DNA of 64,000 nt from Aurantimonas endophytica. Lineage in GTDB: Bacteria; Pseudomonadota; Alphaproteobacteria; Rhizobiales; Rhizobiaceae. Below the pieces are notes generated by a model. The model worked only from the letters and a program-made list of their open reading frames with translations, ran no database searches and had not been told where the DNA came from. The stretch spans positions 1,178,001-1,242,000 of the forward strand of contig NZ_JACIEM010000001.1 of the NCBI RefSeq assembly GCF_014196845.1. The letters run 5' to 3'. The position numbers and the translations under genes were made by a program. Positions 33,868-43,227 of this stretch are shown here, piece by piece (the stretch's first letter is position 1; the number at the start of each line of letters is the position of its first letter).

Positions 33868-34251
33868 TTAACTCATGGCGGCGAGCGGCTCTCCTGCGTC
33901 TACCGATCCGAGCAACGCCCGCTGACCAAAAAGAGTCAGCAATATCTGTACCCGACAGTCACCAACACCTTGGATTACAAGAGCCTTGCCATCCGCCGGG
34001 CTGTTGGTCCGCCGGATGTTCGTCACGCCGGGATCGCTCTTCCTGCCCTCGAGCGCGAACTTCGGCGACGGCATACCTCAGCGCGCCATCGTCAGCACAC
34101 GCACGCCGTCTTCGCCGTTCCGAACGATCGGCGCCGTCGTGTCGGGGAAGACACCCGGCAGCGGCGGCAAGTTACCGGTCCGGTCCCGCATCGCGCGCGT
34201 GAATTGGAGGATGGCCGTCTGGCCCTTGGTGATTGAGTAGAGGTTGCCCAT
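33868..34251 (-). pseudogene. SRAP (YedK/HMCES) fragment, disrupted
   Basis: The reading frame starts MGNLYSITKGQTAI and continues GNLPPLPGVFPDTTAPIVRN, DGVRVLTMAR, a stop, then GMPSPKF and GVTNIRRTNSP. This is the N-terminal third of an SOS-response-associated peptidase (SRAP), normally MCNLYS..., with RWGMP at the break. Three lesions are visible: the catalytic Cys2 is Gly, the Trp codon TGG is TGA (34078-34080), and similarity ends after NSP, so most of the protein is missing. It cannot form the abasic-site crosslink that defines the family. Confidence 0.85.
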
Positions 34252-35109
34252 CACGGGAGGAGAGCACAGGCCGCTGAGGTGGTCGATAGGCTGGCGGCCT
34301 CGTCGGATCGCCCGAGCCACTCGCCCTTTGCAACGCACTGATACGGGTAGACGGGGCGGGTCGTCCGGCCGCCGCATCCGCGTCCGGGGTCGCCAACGCA
34401 CGGGCGAGGCCGGCGCCCGCCGACGGCCCATTCGCCCTCCCCGGAGCTGCCGGGCTGGCCCACAATCGCCACCCTGTTCGGCGGCGGAACCGCGGAGGTC
34501 ATCGAATTTCGTGCGGACTGAGCCGACGGCCGTTCCCAAAGCGGCGGCATCTCGCCATCCTCGAGCACTCCGGACCGCAGCCGTGTCGAGTGGGATTGGT
34601 AGCGCGCGATCAACAGACCGGGACATCCAAAACCTTCTACGAATGCCTTCGAGCTTTCCCCGGCTCAGCTCCGTCCAAGCTCTGCCGCTGCGGCCGAAGG
34701 GATAGGCTGACCTCGCCATTTGCAGTGCCCAATCGAGACTCTGGAAGAATAGCTGGGCGGACGAGAGTGGAGCATTTTCCTGCCATCGGTCACACGGGTC
34801 CCGGAGGCGAAAATGCGAAACCTTCCAGCGAGCGCCGACACCCCATCGCTTCTTCTCGAGCCATGTGCACCTGGCCGTATCTTCAAGTGCATGCGTTGCG
34901 CCCGGTCGTCATGCCGTCCCAGACGGCTCCCGGCACCTCAGGAACAGGATTGGCCGCCGAGGCACTCTGATCGGTCCATCCCGGGATAAGCATTATCGAC
35001 TTCGGGCAGGCCCACACGGCAGCCCTTCACTCGAAACCAAGCACGAACCGACCGGTGGGCCCACAAGCCACTCGAAGGCATCGCCGTGGGTTATGAAAGG
35101 AACTACGTC
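34252..35109. other. 858-bp stretch without a supported gene
   Basis: Open frames on both strands are Arg/Pro-rich, as expected from GC-rich non-coding DNA, and carry no domain I recognise. The stretch follows the SRAP remnant and probably represents decayed DNA. Only the last bases, with AAAGGA, belong to the ribosome-binding site of the next gene. Confidence 0.5.
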
Positions 35110-35868
35110 ATGAAGATCGTCATCATCGGCGGAACCGGGCTCATTGGCTCGAAGACCGTCGAGCGGCTAAGTCGCAAGGGTCACGCGGTCGTCGCCGCCT
35201 CGCCCAACAGCGGGGTGAACACCATCACCGGCGAAGGGTTGAGTGAAGCGCTCGCCGACGCGCAGGTGGTGCTCGACCTCGCCAATTCCCCGTCCTTCGA
35301 GGACCAGGCCGTCCTGACATTCTTCGAGACGGCGGGCCGCAACCTGCTGGCCGCTGAGGCGGCCGCCGGCGTGCAGCATCATATCGCCCTCTCGGTGGTC
35401 GGATCCGAGCGGTTGCCGGAGAGCGGCTACCTGCGCGCCAAAATGGCCCAGGAGCGCCTGATCCGGGAGTCAGGTGTTCCCTACACAATCGTCCGGTCGA
35501 CGCAGTTTCTCGAGTTCCTTCCCGGTATTGCTCAGTCAGGGACTGTGGGGAACGAGGTCACCGTCTCGTCCGCCTATTTCCAGCCGATCGCTTCCGACGA
35601 CGTCGCTGACGTCATGTCGGATGTCGCAGTATCCGCGCCGGCGGACGGCATGATCGAGATCGGCGGCCCCGACAAGGTGCGCATGAGTGACCTGGTCGAA
35701 CGGTTCCTGGAGATGACGAACGACACCCGAACCGTGATCGCGGACCCGCACGCCCGCTATTTCGGGGCCGAGCTGGATGACCAGTCGCTCGTTCCCGGGA
35801 AGGACGCTCGCCTCGGCAAGATCCGCTTCCAGGACTGGTTGAGCCGCGCGCCGCTTCCGCCGCGCTGA
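35110..35868 (+). CDS. NmrA/atypical SDR-type NAD(P)-binding protein
   Basis: The 252-residue Rossmann protein has an N-terminal IVIIGGTGLIGSKTVE motif (G-x2-G-x2-G) and no YxxxK catalytic pair, so it fits the atypical SDR/NmrA group (quinone- or NAD(P)H-sensing and isoflavone-reductase-like). YLRAKMAQERLIRESG and VPYTIVRSTQFLEF are typical. AAAGGA lies 7 nt before the ATG. It heads a plus-strand group with a haloperoxidase-like hydrolase, a cupin and a broken SDR. Confidence 0.88.
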   Translation: MKIVIIGGTGLIGSKTVERLSRKGHAVVAASPNSGVNTITGEGLSEALADAQVVLDLANSPSFEDQAVLTFFETAGRNLLAAEAAAGVQHHIALSVVGSERLPESGYLRAKMAQERLIRESGVPYTIVRSTQFLEFLPGIAQSGTVGNEVTVSSAYFQPIASDDVADVMSDVAVSAPADGMIEIGGPDKVRMSDLVERFLEMTNDTRTVIADPHARYFGAELDDQSLVPGKDARLGKIRFQDWLSRAPLPPR

Positions 35869-35932
35869 TCCCAACAGGCGAAACCCGGGCGCCAAGTCGC
35901 GGAGCCATCGCCAGACGCGAGGAATCGCAATC

Positions 35933-36913
35933 ATGCAAACGGCATCAATCCCCCTCACCCGCCGCACGCTTCTCATCGGCGCGCTGGCCACGACGGCCGC
36001 CAACCGCATCGCCGCGGCAGCGCCCGCGCCGATCACTACGCCCCTGAAACCCTCACCTGGCTCCAGCAAGGGACCCCGCACCATGACCACGATCACCACC
36101 AAGGACGGTACCGAGATCTTCTACAAGGATTGGGGGCCCCGAACGGGCCGCCCCATCGTCTTTCACCACGGCTGGCCACTGAGTGCCGACGACTGGGATG
36201 GGCAGATGCTGTTCTTCCTTGAGAAGGGTTTTCGCGTCATCGCGCACGATCGGCGCGGGCACGGCCGCTCCGATCAGGTAAGCCACGGTCACGACATGGA
36301 CCATTATGCCGCGGACGCGGCCGCGGTCATCGATCACCTCGACCTGAGGGACACCATCCACATCGGGCATTCCACCGGTGGCGGAGAAGCTGCCCGGTAT
36401 GTCGCACGCCACGGCAAGGACCGCGCGGCGAAACTCGTCCTCATCGCCGCGGTGCCGCCCCTCATGGTGAAGACACCGGCCAACCCCGGTGGCCTGCCGA
36501 TCGAGGTGTTCGATGGCCTGCGCCAGTCGCTCGCCGAGAACCGGACACAGTTCTACGTCGATTTCCCTTCCGGCCCTTTCTACGGCTTCAATCGGCCGGG
36601 CAAGTCCCCGATCCCGGCCATCGTCCAGAACTGGTGGCGGCAGGGCATGATGGGCAGCGCCCAAGCGCACTACGAAGGCATCAAGGCGTTTTCGGAAACG
36701 GACTTCACCGAAGACCTGAAGACGATCGACGTACCGTCGCTGGTCATGCACAGCAAGGACGACCAGATCGTGCCGTTCGCAGATTCAGGTCCGCTTTCCG
36801 CAGGTCTTCTGAGGAATGCCAGCCTCAAAGTCTATGACGACCTGCCGCACGGCATGTGTACCACCCATGCGGAGACAGTGAACCGCGAGCTGCTCGCTTT
36901 CATCACGTCATAG
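35933..36913 (+). CDS. alpha/beta hydrolase, non-heme haloperoxidase/perhydrolase-like, exported
   Basis: The 326-residue protein has an N-terminal twin-arginine-like signal (LTRRTLLIGALATTAA) and a linker of about 25 residues. A cofactor-free haloperoxidase core then begins MTTITTKDGTEIFYKDWG. Key residues are the FHHGWPLSADDWD oxyanion strand, the nucleophile elbow GHSTGGG, an acid in HSKDDQIVPF and His in LPHGMCTTH. Most family members are cytoplasmic and start at the internal Met50, so the export signal is a notable addition. It may make peracids or hydrolyse small esters. Confidence 0.9.
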   Translation: MQTASIPLTRRTLLIGALATTAANRIAAAAPAPITTPLKPSPGSSKGPRTMTTITTKDGTEIFYKDWGPRTGRPIVFHHGWPLSADDWDGQMLFFLEKGFRVIAHDRRGHGRSDQVSHGHDMDHYAADAAAVIDHLDLRDTIHIGHSTGGGEAARYVARHGKDRAAKLVLIAAVPPLMVKTPANPGGLPIEVFDGLRQSLAENRTQFYVDFPSGPFYGFNRPGKSPIPAIVQNWWRQGMMGSAQAHYEGIKAFSETDFTEDLKTIDVPSLVMHSKDDQIVPFADSGPLSAGLLRNASLKVYDDLPHGMCTTHAETVNRELLAFITS

Positions 36914-37007
36914 GCTCGCTGCCGCCTCCCCGCGCGAGCCTGGGTCGCCGGCCGCCACTCCCCGGGGCCGGCGCCCCTCCCATCAATGTGCCAACGGAGA
37001 CAGGACG

Positions 37008-37421
37008 ATGACGAAAACGATATTCTGTGCGATCGCCCTCGCGGGCCTGCTCGCAAGCGGATCAGAGGCCCACGATGCGAAGGGCGAAGCGGTGAACCTG
37101 GTCTATGACCACCCGCTTCCCAACGTGCCGGGCAAGAGCATGCGCGCCGTGCTTGTCGAGTACGAGCCTGGCGGAACCTCACCGGCCCATACCCATCCGG
37201 AGTCGGCGTTCATCTTCGCGACCGTGCTCGAAGGGGCGATCCGAAGCCAGGTCAATGACGGACCGGTGGTGACCTTCAGCGCCGGCGAGAGCTTTTCCGA
37301 ATATCCAGGCGACCGCCACGGCGTGAGCGAGAACGCCAGTGCCACCGAGCCGGCACGGCTACTCGCCGTGTTCGTGGTCGACACAGCGGAAACCGAGCTC
37401 ACGACGCCGACGGACGAGTGA
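37008..37421 (+). CDS. secreted single-domain cupin
   Basis: The 137-residue protein has a Sec signal peptide (MTKTIFCAIALAGLLASGSEA). A cupin barrel follows with metal-binding residues in AHTHPESAFIFATVLEG (cupin motif 1) and ESFSEYPGDRHGVSEN (motif 2). It may bind a metal in the periplasm. A catalytic role is not evident. It lies downstream of the haloperoxidase-like gene and upstream of a broken SDR gene on the same strand. Confidence 0.87.
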   Translation: MTKTIFCAIALAGLLASGSEAHDAKGEAVNLVYDHPLPNVPGKSMRAVLVEYEPGGTSPAHTHPESAFIFATVLEGAIRSQVNDGPVVTFSAGESFSEYPGDRHGVSENASATEPARLLAVFVVDTAETELTTPTDE

Positions 37422-37570
37422 GGGGGAACACCACGGACCGTCCGTTCGCTCTGACGCCGCGGCGCCGGCGTTGTGAGCACCCGAAATCGGGCCCTTCGTG
37501 CTCTGCGACAACGTCGGCAATGCGGAAGGGGCGCCGCCCGGCATCTCCAGCCCTGTTCAGGGGAACGACC

Positions 37571-38323
37571 ATGAAAACATTCGAAGGACGCGTTGCTGTG
37601 GTTACGGGCGGCAGCTCGGGTATCGGCCGGGCGACCGCCATTGGCCTCGCCAGGCAAGGAGCCAAGGTGCTGATAACCGGACGCCGGCGGCAAACGCTCG
37701 ATGAGGCCATGAGGGAGCACGCGAACGTCGACGCTCTGATCGCCGATGTCGCCGACCCCGTCGATGCCAGCCGGACCATCGGAGAAGCTCTCGGCAGATG
37801 GGGCCGCCTTGACATCCTCGTCAACAACGCCGGCGCGGGCGCCCTCTTGCCGCTGAACGCGGTCAGCCCCGAAGCAATGGCGAGCATCCTCGCCGTCAAT
37901 GTCGTCGGTCCGAGCCTCCTCGCCCGCGAAGCCCTTCCGCACCTCGCCACGACAAGGGGTACCATCGTCAACGTTTCGAGCACGTTCGGCCACAAGGCCG
38001 GAGCCGGGCTGTCGCACTATGCAGCCAGCAAGGCCGCCCTGGAGCATCTGACCCGCTGCTGGGCACTCGAACTCGCGCCCTAAGGGATTCGTGTGAATGC
38101 GGTGGCTGCGGGTCCGACCGAGTCCGGCGCACTGACCGGGATGATGGGCCTGTCCGCGGAACAGGCGGCGGCCGTCGAGGCGACGGAGCGCGCGCAAATT
38201 CCGCTCGGGCGACGCGGCAAGCCGGAAGACGTCGCCAGATGGATCCTGCATCTCGCTGATCCGGACTGTGACTGGGTCACCGGCCAGATCATCTCGATCG
38301 ACGGCGGCCTCGGCCTGACGTAA
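37571..38323 (+). pseudogene. SDR oxidoreductase with in-frame TAA
   Basis: A 250-codon SDR frame starts MKTFEGRVAVVTGGSSGIG and has NNAG, the catalytic Ser in VSSTFG and Tyr-Lys in YAASKAA. At LELAP the expected Tyr codon is TAA (38081-38083). The same frame then continues GIRVNAVAAGPTESGAL to the C-terminal IDGGLGLT. A single base change accounts for the break. The truncated product would lose the substrate-binding C-terminus. Sequencing error or readthrough cannot be excluded. Confidence 0.88.
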
Positions 38324-38437
38324 GTCACATGCCGGAACGCGATCGGACAGGCCGTTTCCGGGGATCGGCCCCTCCCACAGCACCTATGGAAACCGCCTGA
38401 CCGCCGACCGGTCAGCGCGTACCCTCAGCGACAGCGA

Positions 38438-39154
38438 TCAGGAGGCGGTCAGGGTCAGCGACCTGCCAGGCTTCGCCTCACGCACCGATGCTGGCAACGT
38501 CTCCCAAGCCCTTATCAGCGCCCCGATCGAATTAGCCTCCATCTTCCGCATGGCGTTGCCTCGGTGCAGCTTGACCGTGACCTCGCTGATGCCGAGCGCG
38601 TAGGCGATCTGCTTGTTCATCTGTCCCCGGGCGACCTCGGAGAGGACTTCTCGCTCGCGCGGCGTCAGCGTCCCGAGGCGCTCCATGTTCCGCGTCACGA
38701 TCATATGCCTCGCCCGACGGTCGGCATCCAGCGCGATGCCGGCGCTCACGGCGTCCAGCAAGGTCTGGTCCCGGACAGGCTTTGTCAGGAAGTCGATGGC
38801 CCCGGCCTTCATCGCCTCGACCGTCATCGGGATGTCGCCGTGTCCCGTCAGGAAGATGATCGGCTTGGGATTGCCAAGCTGTTTAAGCTGGCGTTGCAGA
38901 TCCAGCCCGCTCGCGCCCGGCATGCGCACATCCAGCACCAGGCATCCGGGCCTCTCCAGCACATCGGCTTCCAGAAGGTCGCGGGTCGAGGCGAAATCCA
39001 GCACCTCGAAGCCTGCCGACAGGATCAGTTCCGACAGAGATTCACGAACGGCCTCGTCGTCGTCGACGATGACGACGACAGCCCGCTCTGCATCTTCGAG
39101 CCTCGACCGTTTTGGCCGCGCCCGCTCCCGTGCGGGCGAAAGATCAGCTTGCAT
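38438..39154 (-). CDS. FixJ/NarL-type response regulator
   Basis: The 238-residue regulator has a receiver domain (about 25-140) with the acidic pocket VDDDEA, the phospho-acceptor Asp in CLVLDVRMPG and Lys in FLTKPV. A LuxR-type HTH follows (LTPREREVLSEVARGQMNKQ ...). The first 25 residues are a basic, low-similarity tail. It is the last gene of a four-gene minus-strand operon with a PAS histidine kinase; only one base separates its ATG from the preceding stop. Confidence 0.92.
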   Translation of the reverse strand: MQADLSPARERARPKRSRLEDAERAVVVIVDDDEAVRESLSELILSAGFEVLDFASTRDLLEADVLERPGCLVLDVRMPGASGLDLQRQLKQLGNPKPIIFLTGHGDIPMTVEAMKAGAIDFLTKPVRDQTLLDAVSAGIALDADRRARHMIVTRNMERLGTLTPREREVLSEVARGQMNKQIAYALGISEVTVKLHRGNAMRKMEANSIGALIRAWETLPASVREAKPGRSLTLTAS

Positions 39155-39155
39155 G

Positions 39156-39533
39156 TCACTCTCCTTTGCCAGGTTGTTTCAGTGCGTCGCCGATGGCGGC
39201 GAGCAGGATCTGCGCGTCGAAAGGCTTGCGGAAGAGGCCCCCGATGCCCGGTGCACGCCCCTGCTCCGCCAGTTCATGCCGCCCGGTGATCAGGAACACC
39301 GGGAGGGCCGGACGGTCCTGTCTCACGAGGTCTCGCAGGTGAAAGCCGTCCATGCCTGGCATGCCGATATCGGTGATCAACACGTCCAGGTCGGGCAGAC
39401 CGTTCGCGAGAAGCTCCAGGGACGACGAGAAGCAGAGCGTCGCGTAGCCGCTCGACTCCAGAAGCTCCTCCAGCGCGTCGAGGACGGTTGGATCGTCGTC
39501 GACGACCGCAACGATCGGTCTTGCGTTGGTCAA
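39156..39533 (-). CDS. stand-alone receiver (CheY-like) protein
   Basis: The 125-residue receiver has VVDDDPT, the phospho-acceptor Asp in VLITDIGMPGMDG and Lys in FRKPF, and no output domain. The start is a TTG that shares bases with the upstream stop (TTGA) and is preceded by GGGGAGAA. Placed between two FixJ-type regulators of the same operon, it may act as a phosphate sink or bridge in a relay from the kinase. Confidence 0.9.
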   Translation of the reverse strand: MTNARPIVAVVDDDPTVLDALEELLESSGYATLCFSSSLELLANGLPDLDVLITDIGMPGMDGFHLRDLVRQDRPALPVFLITGRHELAEQGRAPGIGGLFRKPFDAQILLAAIGDALKQPGKGE

Positions 39534-40177
39534 TCGTATTCTCCCCGTGGCCGACGGGAGTGGGTGATTGGTATTCCCAGTCTCTGGGCCATGCGCACGA
39601 GATCGGCGAACGAGGCCGCCATCATCTTGCGCATGACGTTCCGTCGATGGACTTCCAGGGTCGTCTCGCTGATGCCGAGCTCCGCGGCCACCTGCTTGTT
39701 GAGAAGTCCAGCGACCACAAGCGGCAGCACCTCCCTTTCGCGCGGCGTCAGGGCGAGATGGCGTTGCCTCAACGCTTCGAGCTCGGCGCGTCCGGACCGG
39801 GTCCCTCGATCCTGCGCGATCGCCGCCTCGATCGCCGCCATGAGATCCTCGCCACGGGCCGGCTTGGTCAGAAAGTCCACCGCCCCGTGCTTGATCGCTT
39901 TCACCGAGGACGGGATGTCGCCGTGCCCGGTAAGGAAGACGATCGGCGGGTGATCGCCTGCTGCAAACTGACCCTGCAACTCGAGCCCATTGATATCGGG
40001 AAGCTCCAGGTCGAGGATCAGGCAGGTGGGGGCGTCCGGCTTTTGTGCCGCGACGTACTCGCCGCCGGAGCCGAAGGCGAGCGATCGCAGTCCGTGCGCC
40101 TCCAGAAGTTCGCGAAGCGAGTCCCTGATGGCCGCATCGTCGTCGACGATCAGGACAACAGGCTCGCCCGTGCTCAT
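39530..40177 (-). CDS. FixJ/NarL-type response regulator
   Basis: The 215-residue regulator has a receiver with VDDDAA, the phospho-acceptor Asp in CLILDLELPDINGLEL and Lys in FLTKPARG. The HTH region is LTPREREVLPLVVAGLLNKQ. Glu replaces the usual Arg after the Asp (DLELP), which may alter phosphorylation kinetics. The ATG overlaps the kinase stop (ATGA), so it is the closest partner of the histidine kinase. Confidence 0.92.
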   Translation of the reverse strand: MSTGEPVVLIVDDDAAIRDSLRELLEAHGLRSLAFGSGGEYVAAQKPDAPTCLILDLELPDINGLELQGQFAAGDHPPIVFLTGHGDIPSSVKAIKHGAVDFLTKPARGEDLMAAIEAAIAQDRGTRSGRAELEALRQRHLALTPREREVLPLVVAGLLNKQVAAELGISETTLEVHRRNVMRKMMAASFADLVRMAQRLGIPITHSRRPRGEYD

Positions 40178-42681
40178 GGCGCCACCAACGGCGCGGCCGG
40201 CAGCGTGAAGACGAACCGCGCACCGCACGGCTCGTTCTGCTCGACCCATAGCCGTCCCCCGTGGGACTCGACGATGGAGCGGCAGATGGCGAGCCCCATC
40301 CCCATCCCCGCTTGCTTCGTCGTGAAGAATGGCTCGAACAGCTTTTCAGGGTTTTCGATGCCGGGCCCACGGTCGCCGATCTCGACCCGGATCGCCACCC
40401 CCTGCCGCAAGGCCCGCATGTCCATCGCTCTACCACGCGGCATGGTCTCCATCGCTTCCATGCCATTGCGCATCAGATTGATCAGCACCTGCTGGATCTG
40501 GATCCGATCGGCTGTGACGATCGGGAGATCGGCTTCTATCCGCAGATCCACGCGCACGCTCAGCCGCGCCGCCTCCTCGGCCATCAGGTCACGCGCCGCC
40601 ATGATGACGGTTTCCAGCGATGTGGCGGTTCGTGTGTCCGTGGCATGCTTGAACAAAGACCGGATCCGGCTGACGACGTCCGCCGCCGTGGTGGCGCTGT
40701 CGATGGCACGCTCCACAGTGCCCCTCGCCCGCTCGAGATTCGGCGGATCGACCGTCAGCCAGCGCTGGCAGGCGTTGGCATAGGCGACCACGGCCATCAA
40801 CGGCTGGTTGACTTCATGCGCGATCGAGGCCGAGAGCTCGGCAAGGCTCGCTGCTTGGCTGGCGCGCGCCAGGCGGTCACGGGCAAGACGCAGCTCGTCC
40901 TGCGCCCTCACTTCCCCGTCGATGTCGAGGCAGATGACGTTCCATTGCACGATGTCACCGTCGCCATTTCGCATGGGCGCGGCGCGGGTCTCGACCCACC
41001 GATATGCGCCGTCGAACCGACGTAGCCGATGCCTGCGGGCGTAGGGTTCGCCCGTAGCCAGCGAGTGGGCGTAAATTTCCCTGACGCTCGTCACGTCGTC
41101 CGGGTGGACGCCTGCATCGAGCGTTCCCGCCAATCGCGGTTTGCCCGCCTCGTCGAGTTCGTCCAGGCCGAAGCCGAGGAACTCCCGAAGCTGCTGGCTG
41201 CGGTAGACGGGTTCGCCGTCCGGCGCGGCGCAGTCGATCATCGCCGGAAGCGTCTCGACGAGCTGCCACAGGAACCGCTCCCTCTCCCGCAGCGCTTCCT
41301 GTGTCGCGATCAGGTCCTCGATGTCGACCGATACGCCGTACCACTCGACGATCGCGCCGGTCTCGTCGCGCAATGGCTCGGCGCGGCTGTCGACCCAGCG
41401 AAACTGGCCGTCGGCGCGGCGCTGGCGGTAGCGTGCAATAAGCGGCTTGCCAGTCGATATCGAGTCCGTGAGGGCCGCGTCCATTGCTTCCCGGTCGTCG
41501 GGATGGATCACCGCCAGCGAACGCGATCCGTCCGGCCCGATCATGTCTTGCAGCGTGATGCCGGTGACTTCCGTGACCCGCCTGTTCAGATAGCTGGGTA
41601 TCCCCGCGGGGTTAATGCACCAGATAAGGGCGGGCACGGTGTCGATGATCTGCTGCAAGCGCTTTTCGCGCTCGCGCAGAGCCGCTTCGGTCTTCTTGTA
41701 GACGTCGATATCGAAGCCGAGCCCGTACCAACCCGTGATGCGTCCGTCTTGGGTGCGAGTGGGTCGGATCGCGAACTGGTGCCATACATAGTCGCCTGTC
41801 GCTCGCAGGACGCGATACTCAAAGTTGAAGTGTTCGCCGGTCCGCAGGCAGGTCCGCAGCCGCGCCGCGGCGGCCTCGTAGTCGTCCGGGTGCACCCCAA
41901 GCTTCCAGCCCAGGTCGCCGCCGTCCATGAATGATTTCTCTCCCAGCCGCCGGTTCAAGGTTTCCAGCGTCATCGCGATAGAGGTCTGCGCGACCGGGGA
42001 TGCGTAGGTGAACGTCCCGCTCGGATCGAAGGCAAATGCGGCGCCGTGTAACGCTTCGACGACCTTGGCGGCCCGCACGGCGTCCGCCGTCTCTCCTAGC
42101 TCCTCTGCCGTGGTCCAGGGCTCATCCGGGGTCTGAACCATCGGCTTGACAGGGACGCTGACGCTGTACCCCGCGTCGGCGCGAAACTCGGCGTTGCGGT
42201 AGGAGCCGTCGGTCTGCCGCTGCCGGCAGGTGATGATCTGTGGGATACCACTGCGAAACGCCCGCGAGATCGCCTGCTCGGCCGCTTCACGGTCTTCGGG
42301 ATGCACGCGGGCGAGAGGTGATGCCGCTCTGCTGGCAGCATCGTCGCGGGTCCCGGGGGATAACGCGTCGGGAATGGGCGACGGCAAGCTTGCCGAGACG
42401 ATGGCGGCGATCGAAATGGCCGCGGCGAGGAATGCCGTCAGCGATAAGGCCTGTGTCCGCAGGTCATTATCGACAAGGGCGACGAGGAGAGCACATCCGA
42501 CGGCCGCCGCCAGGATGGCGAAGAGCAACCGGGCTGCCCTTCCGCGCACCAATGAAAAGAGCGCGGCGATCGGAGCCAGCAAACCTAGCGGCGACATGGT
42601 CATCGTGGCCAGGCTCAGTCCCAGGGCAGAGGCCACAAGCGAGACGGTGAGCCGTCTGCCGGGACGTTCCAAAGTCATCAC
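40174..42681 (-). CDS. membrane-anchored multi-PAS sensor histidine kinase
   Basis: The 835-residue kinase has a hydrophobic N-terminus with about three to four membrane spans (residues 12-100). One partial and three full PAS/PAC units follow (about 125-175, 205-335, 345-460 and 465-595), each ending in a typical WYG or WN...DID pattern. The HisKA His is near 622 in SIAHEVNQPL, and the ATPase has NLMRNGMEAM, DRGPGI and FFTTKQAGMGMGLAI. The HEVNQPL box and cytoplasmic PAS array resemble FixL-type kinases. Without a seen heme or flavin residue the signal is unknown. It heads the HK-RR-REC-RR operon. Confidence 0.93.
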   Translation of the reverse strand: MMTLERPGRRLTVSLVASALGLSLATMTMSPLGLLAPIAALFSLVRGRAARLLFAILAAAVGCALLVALVDNDLRTQALSLTAFLAAAISIAAIVSASLPSPIPDALSPGTRDDAASRAASPLARVHPEDREAAEQAISRAFRSGIPQIITCRQRQTDGSYRNAEFRADAGYSVSVPVKPMVQTPDEPWTTAEELGETADAVRAAKVVEALHGAAFAFDPSGTFTYASPVAQTSIAMTLETLNRRLGEKSFMDGGDLGWKLGVHPDDYEAAAARLRTCLRTGEHFNFEYRVLRATGDYVWHQFAIRPTRTQDGRITGWYGLGFDIDVYKKTEAALREREKRLQQIIDTVPALIWCINPAGIPSYLNRRVTEVTGITLQDMIGPDGSRSLAVIHPDDREAMDAALTDSISTGKPLIARYRQRRADGQFRWVDSRAEPLRDETGAIVEWYGVSVDIEDLIATQEALRERERFLWQLVETLPAMIDCAAPDGEPVYRSQQLREFLGFGLDELDEAGKPRLAGTLDAGVHPDDVTSVREIYAHSLATGEPYARRHRLRRFDGAYRWVETRAAPMRNGDGDIVQWNVICLDIDGEVRAQDELRLARDRLARASQAASLAELSASIAHEVNQPLMAVVAYANACQRWLTVDPPNLERARGTVERAIDSATTAADVVSRIRSLFKHATDTRTATSLETVIMAARDLMAEEAARLSVRVDLRIEADLPIVTADRIQIQQVLINLMRNGMEAMETMPRGRAMDMRALRQGVAIRVEIGDRGPGIENPEKLFEPFFTTKQAGMGMGLAICRSIVESHGGRLWVEQNEPCGARFVFTLPAAPLVAP

Positions 42682-43005
42682 CGTCTTGCCCCCGCCAAAC
42701 CGGTAATGGCGAACGACATCTCACTCTCCCTGGTGCTGATCGCGGATCATCGGGGATCAGGGTCTTCGTCGCACCATAAGCTTCAGGCGACGCCGAAGCA
42801 TCCGATGGAAAACCATGAGACGCGCCTCCAACAGATACACCTGTCCCTACGGCCAGTCGGGGCGACACCTCGAGCGGAGCCGACTTGCCAGCGGGCGTGA
42901 TATCGCGCCGTGCCCATCCCGAGCATGCTCTTGAGGCCGATCGATCCGGTCGGCCTTAGGAAGCCGAAGGTCCCAGGACATGTTGCTTATCGTCGACGAA
43001 AACGC
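42682..43005. other. upstream region of the histidine-kinase operon
   Basis: About 320 bp with no gene I can support. The kinase promoter must lie in the part nearest 42682. I saw no clear palindrome. Confidence 0.45.
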
Positions 43006-43227
43006 GGCGAGGAGGCCACGTTGCGTGCAGCGGGTCGCGTCACAATCTACGAGCTCGATCGTCAGTCCATCGACACGCTCTTGGCCGCTCATCCGGAGCT
43101 GGAAGAAAGCTTGGCCGGGCTCCTGCCGCGGGGCGAACTCATCGCCGATGCGACAACATCCTTCCAGGACCGTTCGGTCACGCCATCTGCGTTCGTCCGG
43201 AAGATCAGGTCAGTCATGCGTGGCTGA
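43006..43227 (+). pseudogene. possible remnant of a cNMP-binding/MscS-type C-terminus
   Basis: The frame reading GEEATLRAAGRVTIYELDRQ, then TLLAAHPELEESLAGLLPRG, resembles the end of cyclic-nucleotide-binding domains found in Crp-like proteins and some MscS channels (valine-rich strand, TIYELD, then a helix). No start codon, N-terminus or ribosome-binding site is visible, so it would be a decayed fragment. The similarity is short and this call is tentative. Confidence 0.3.

Noticed and set aside
33960-34000. Minus-strand CTTGTAATCC resembling a tRNA anticodon arm.
   Set aside because: No acceptor stem, D-arm or TTCGA loop at the right spacing; no cloverleaf can be drawn.
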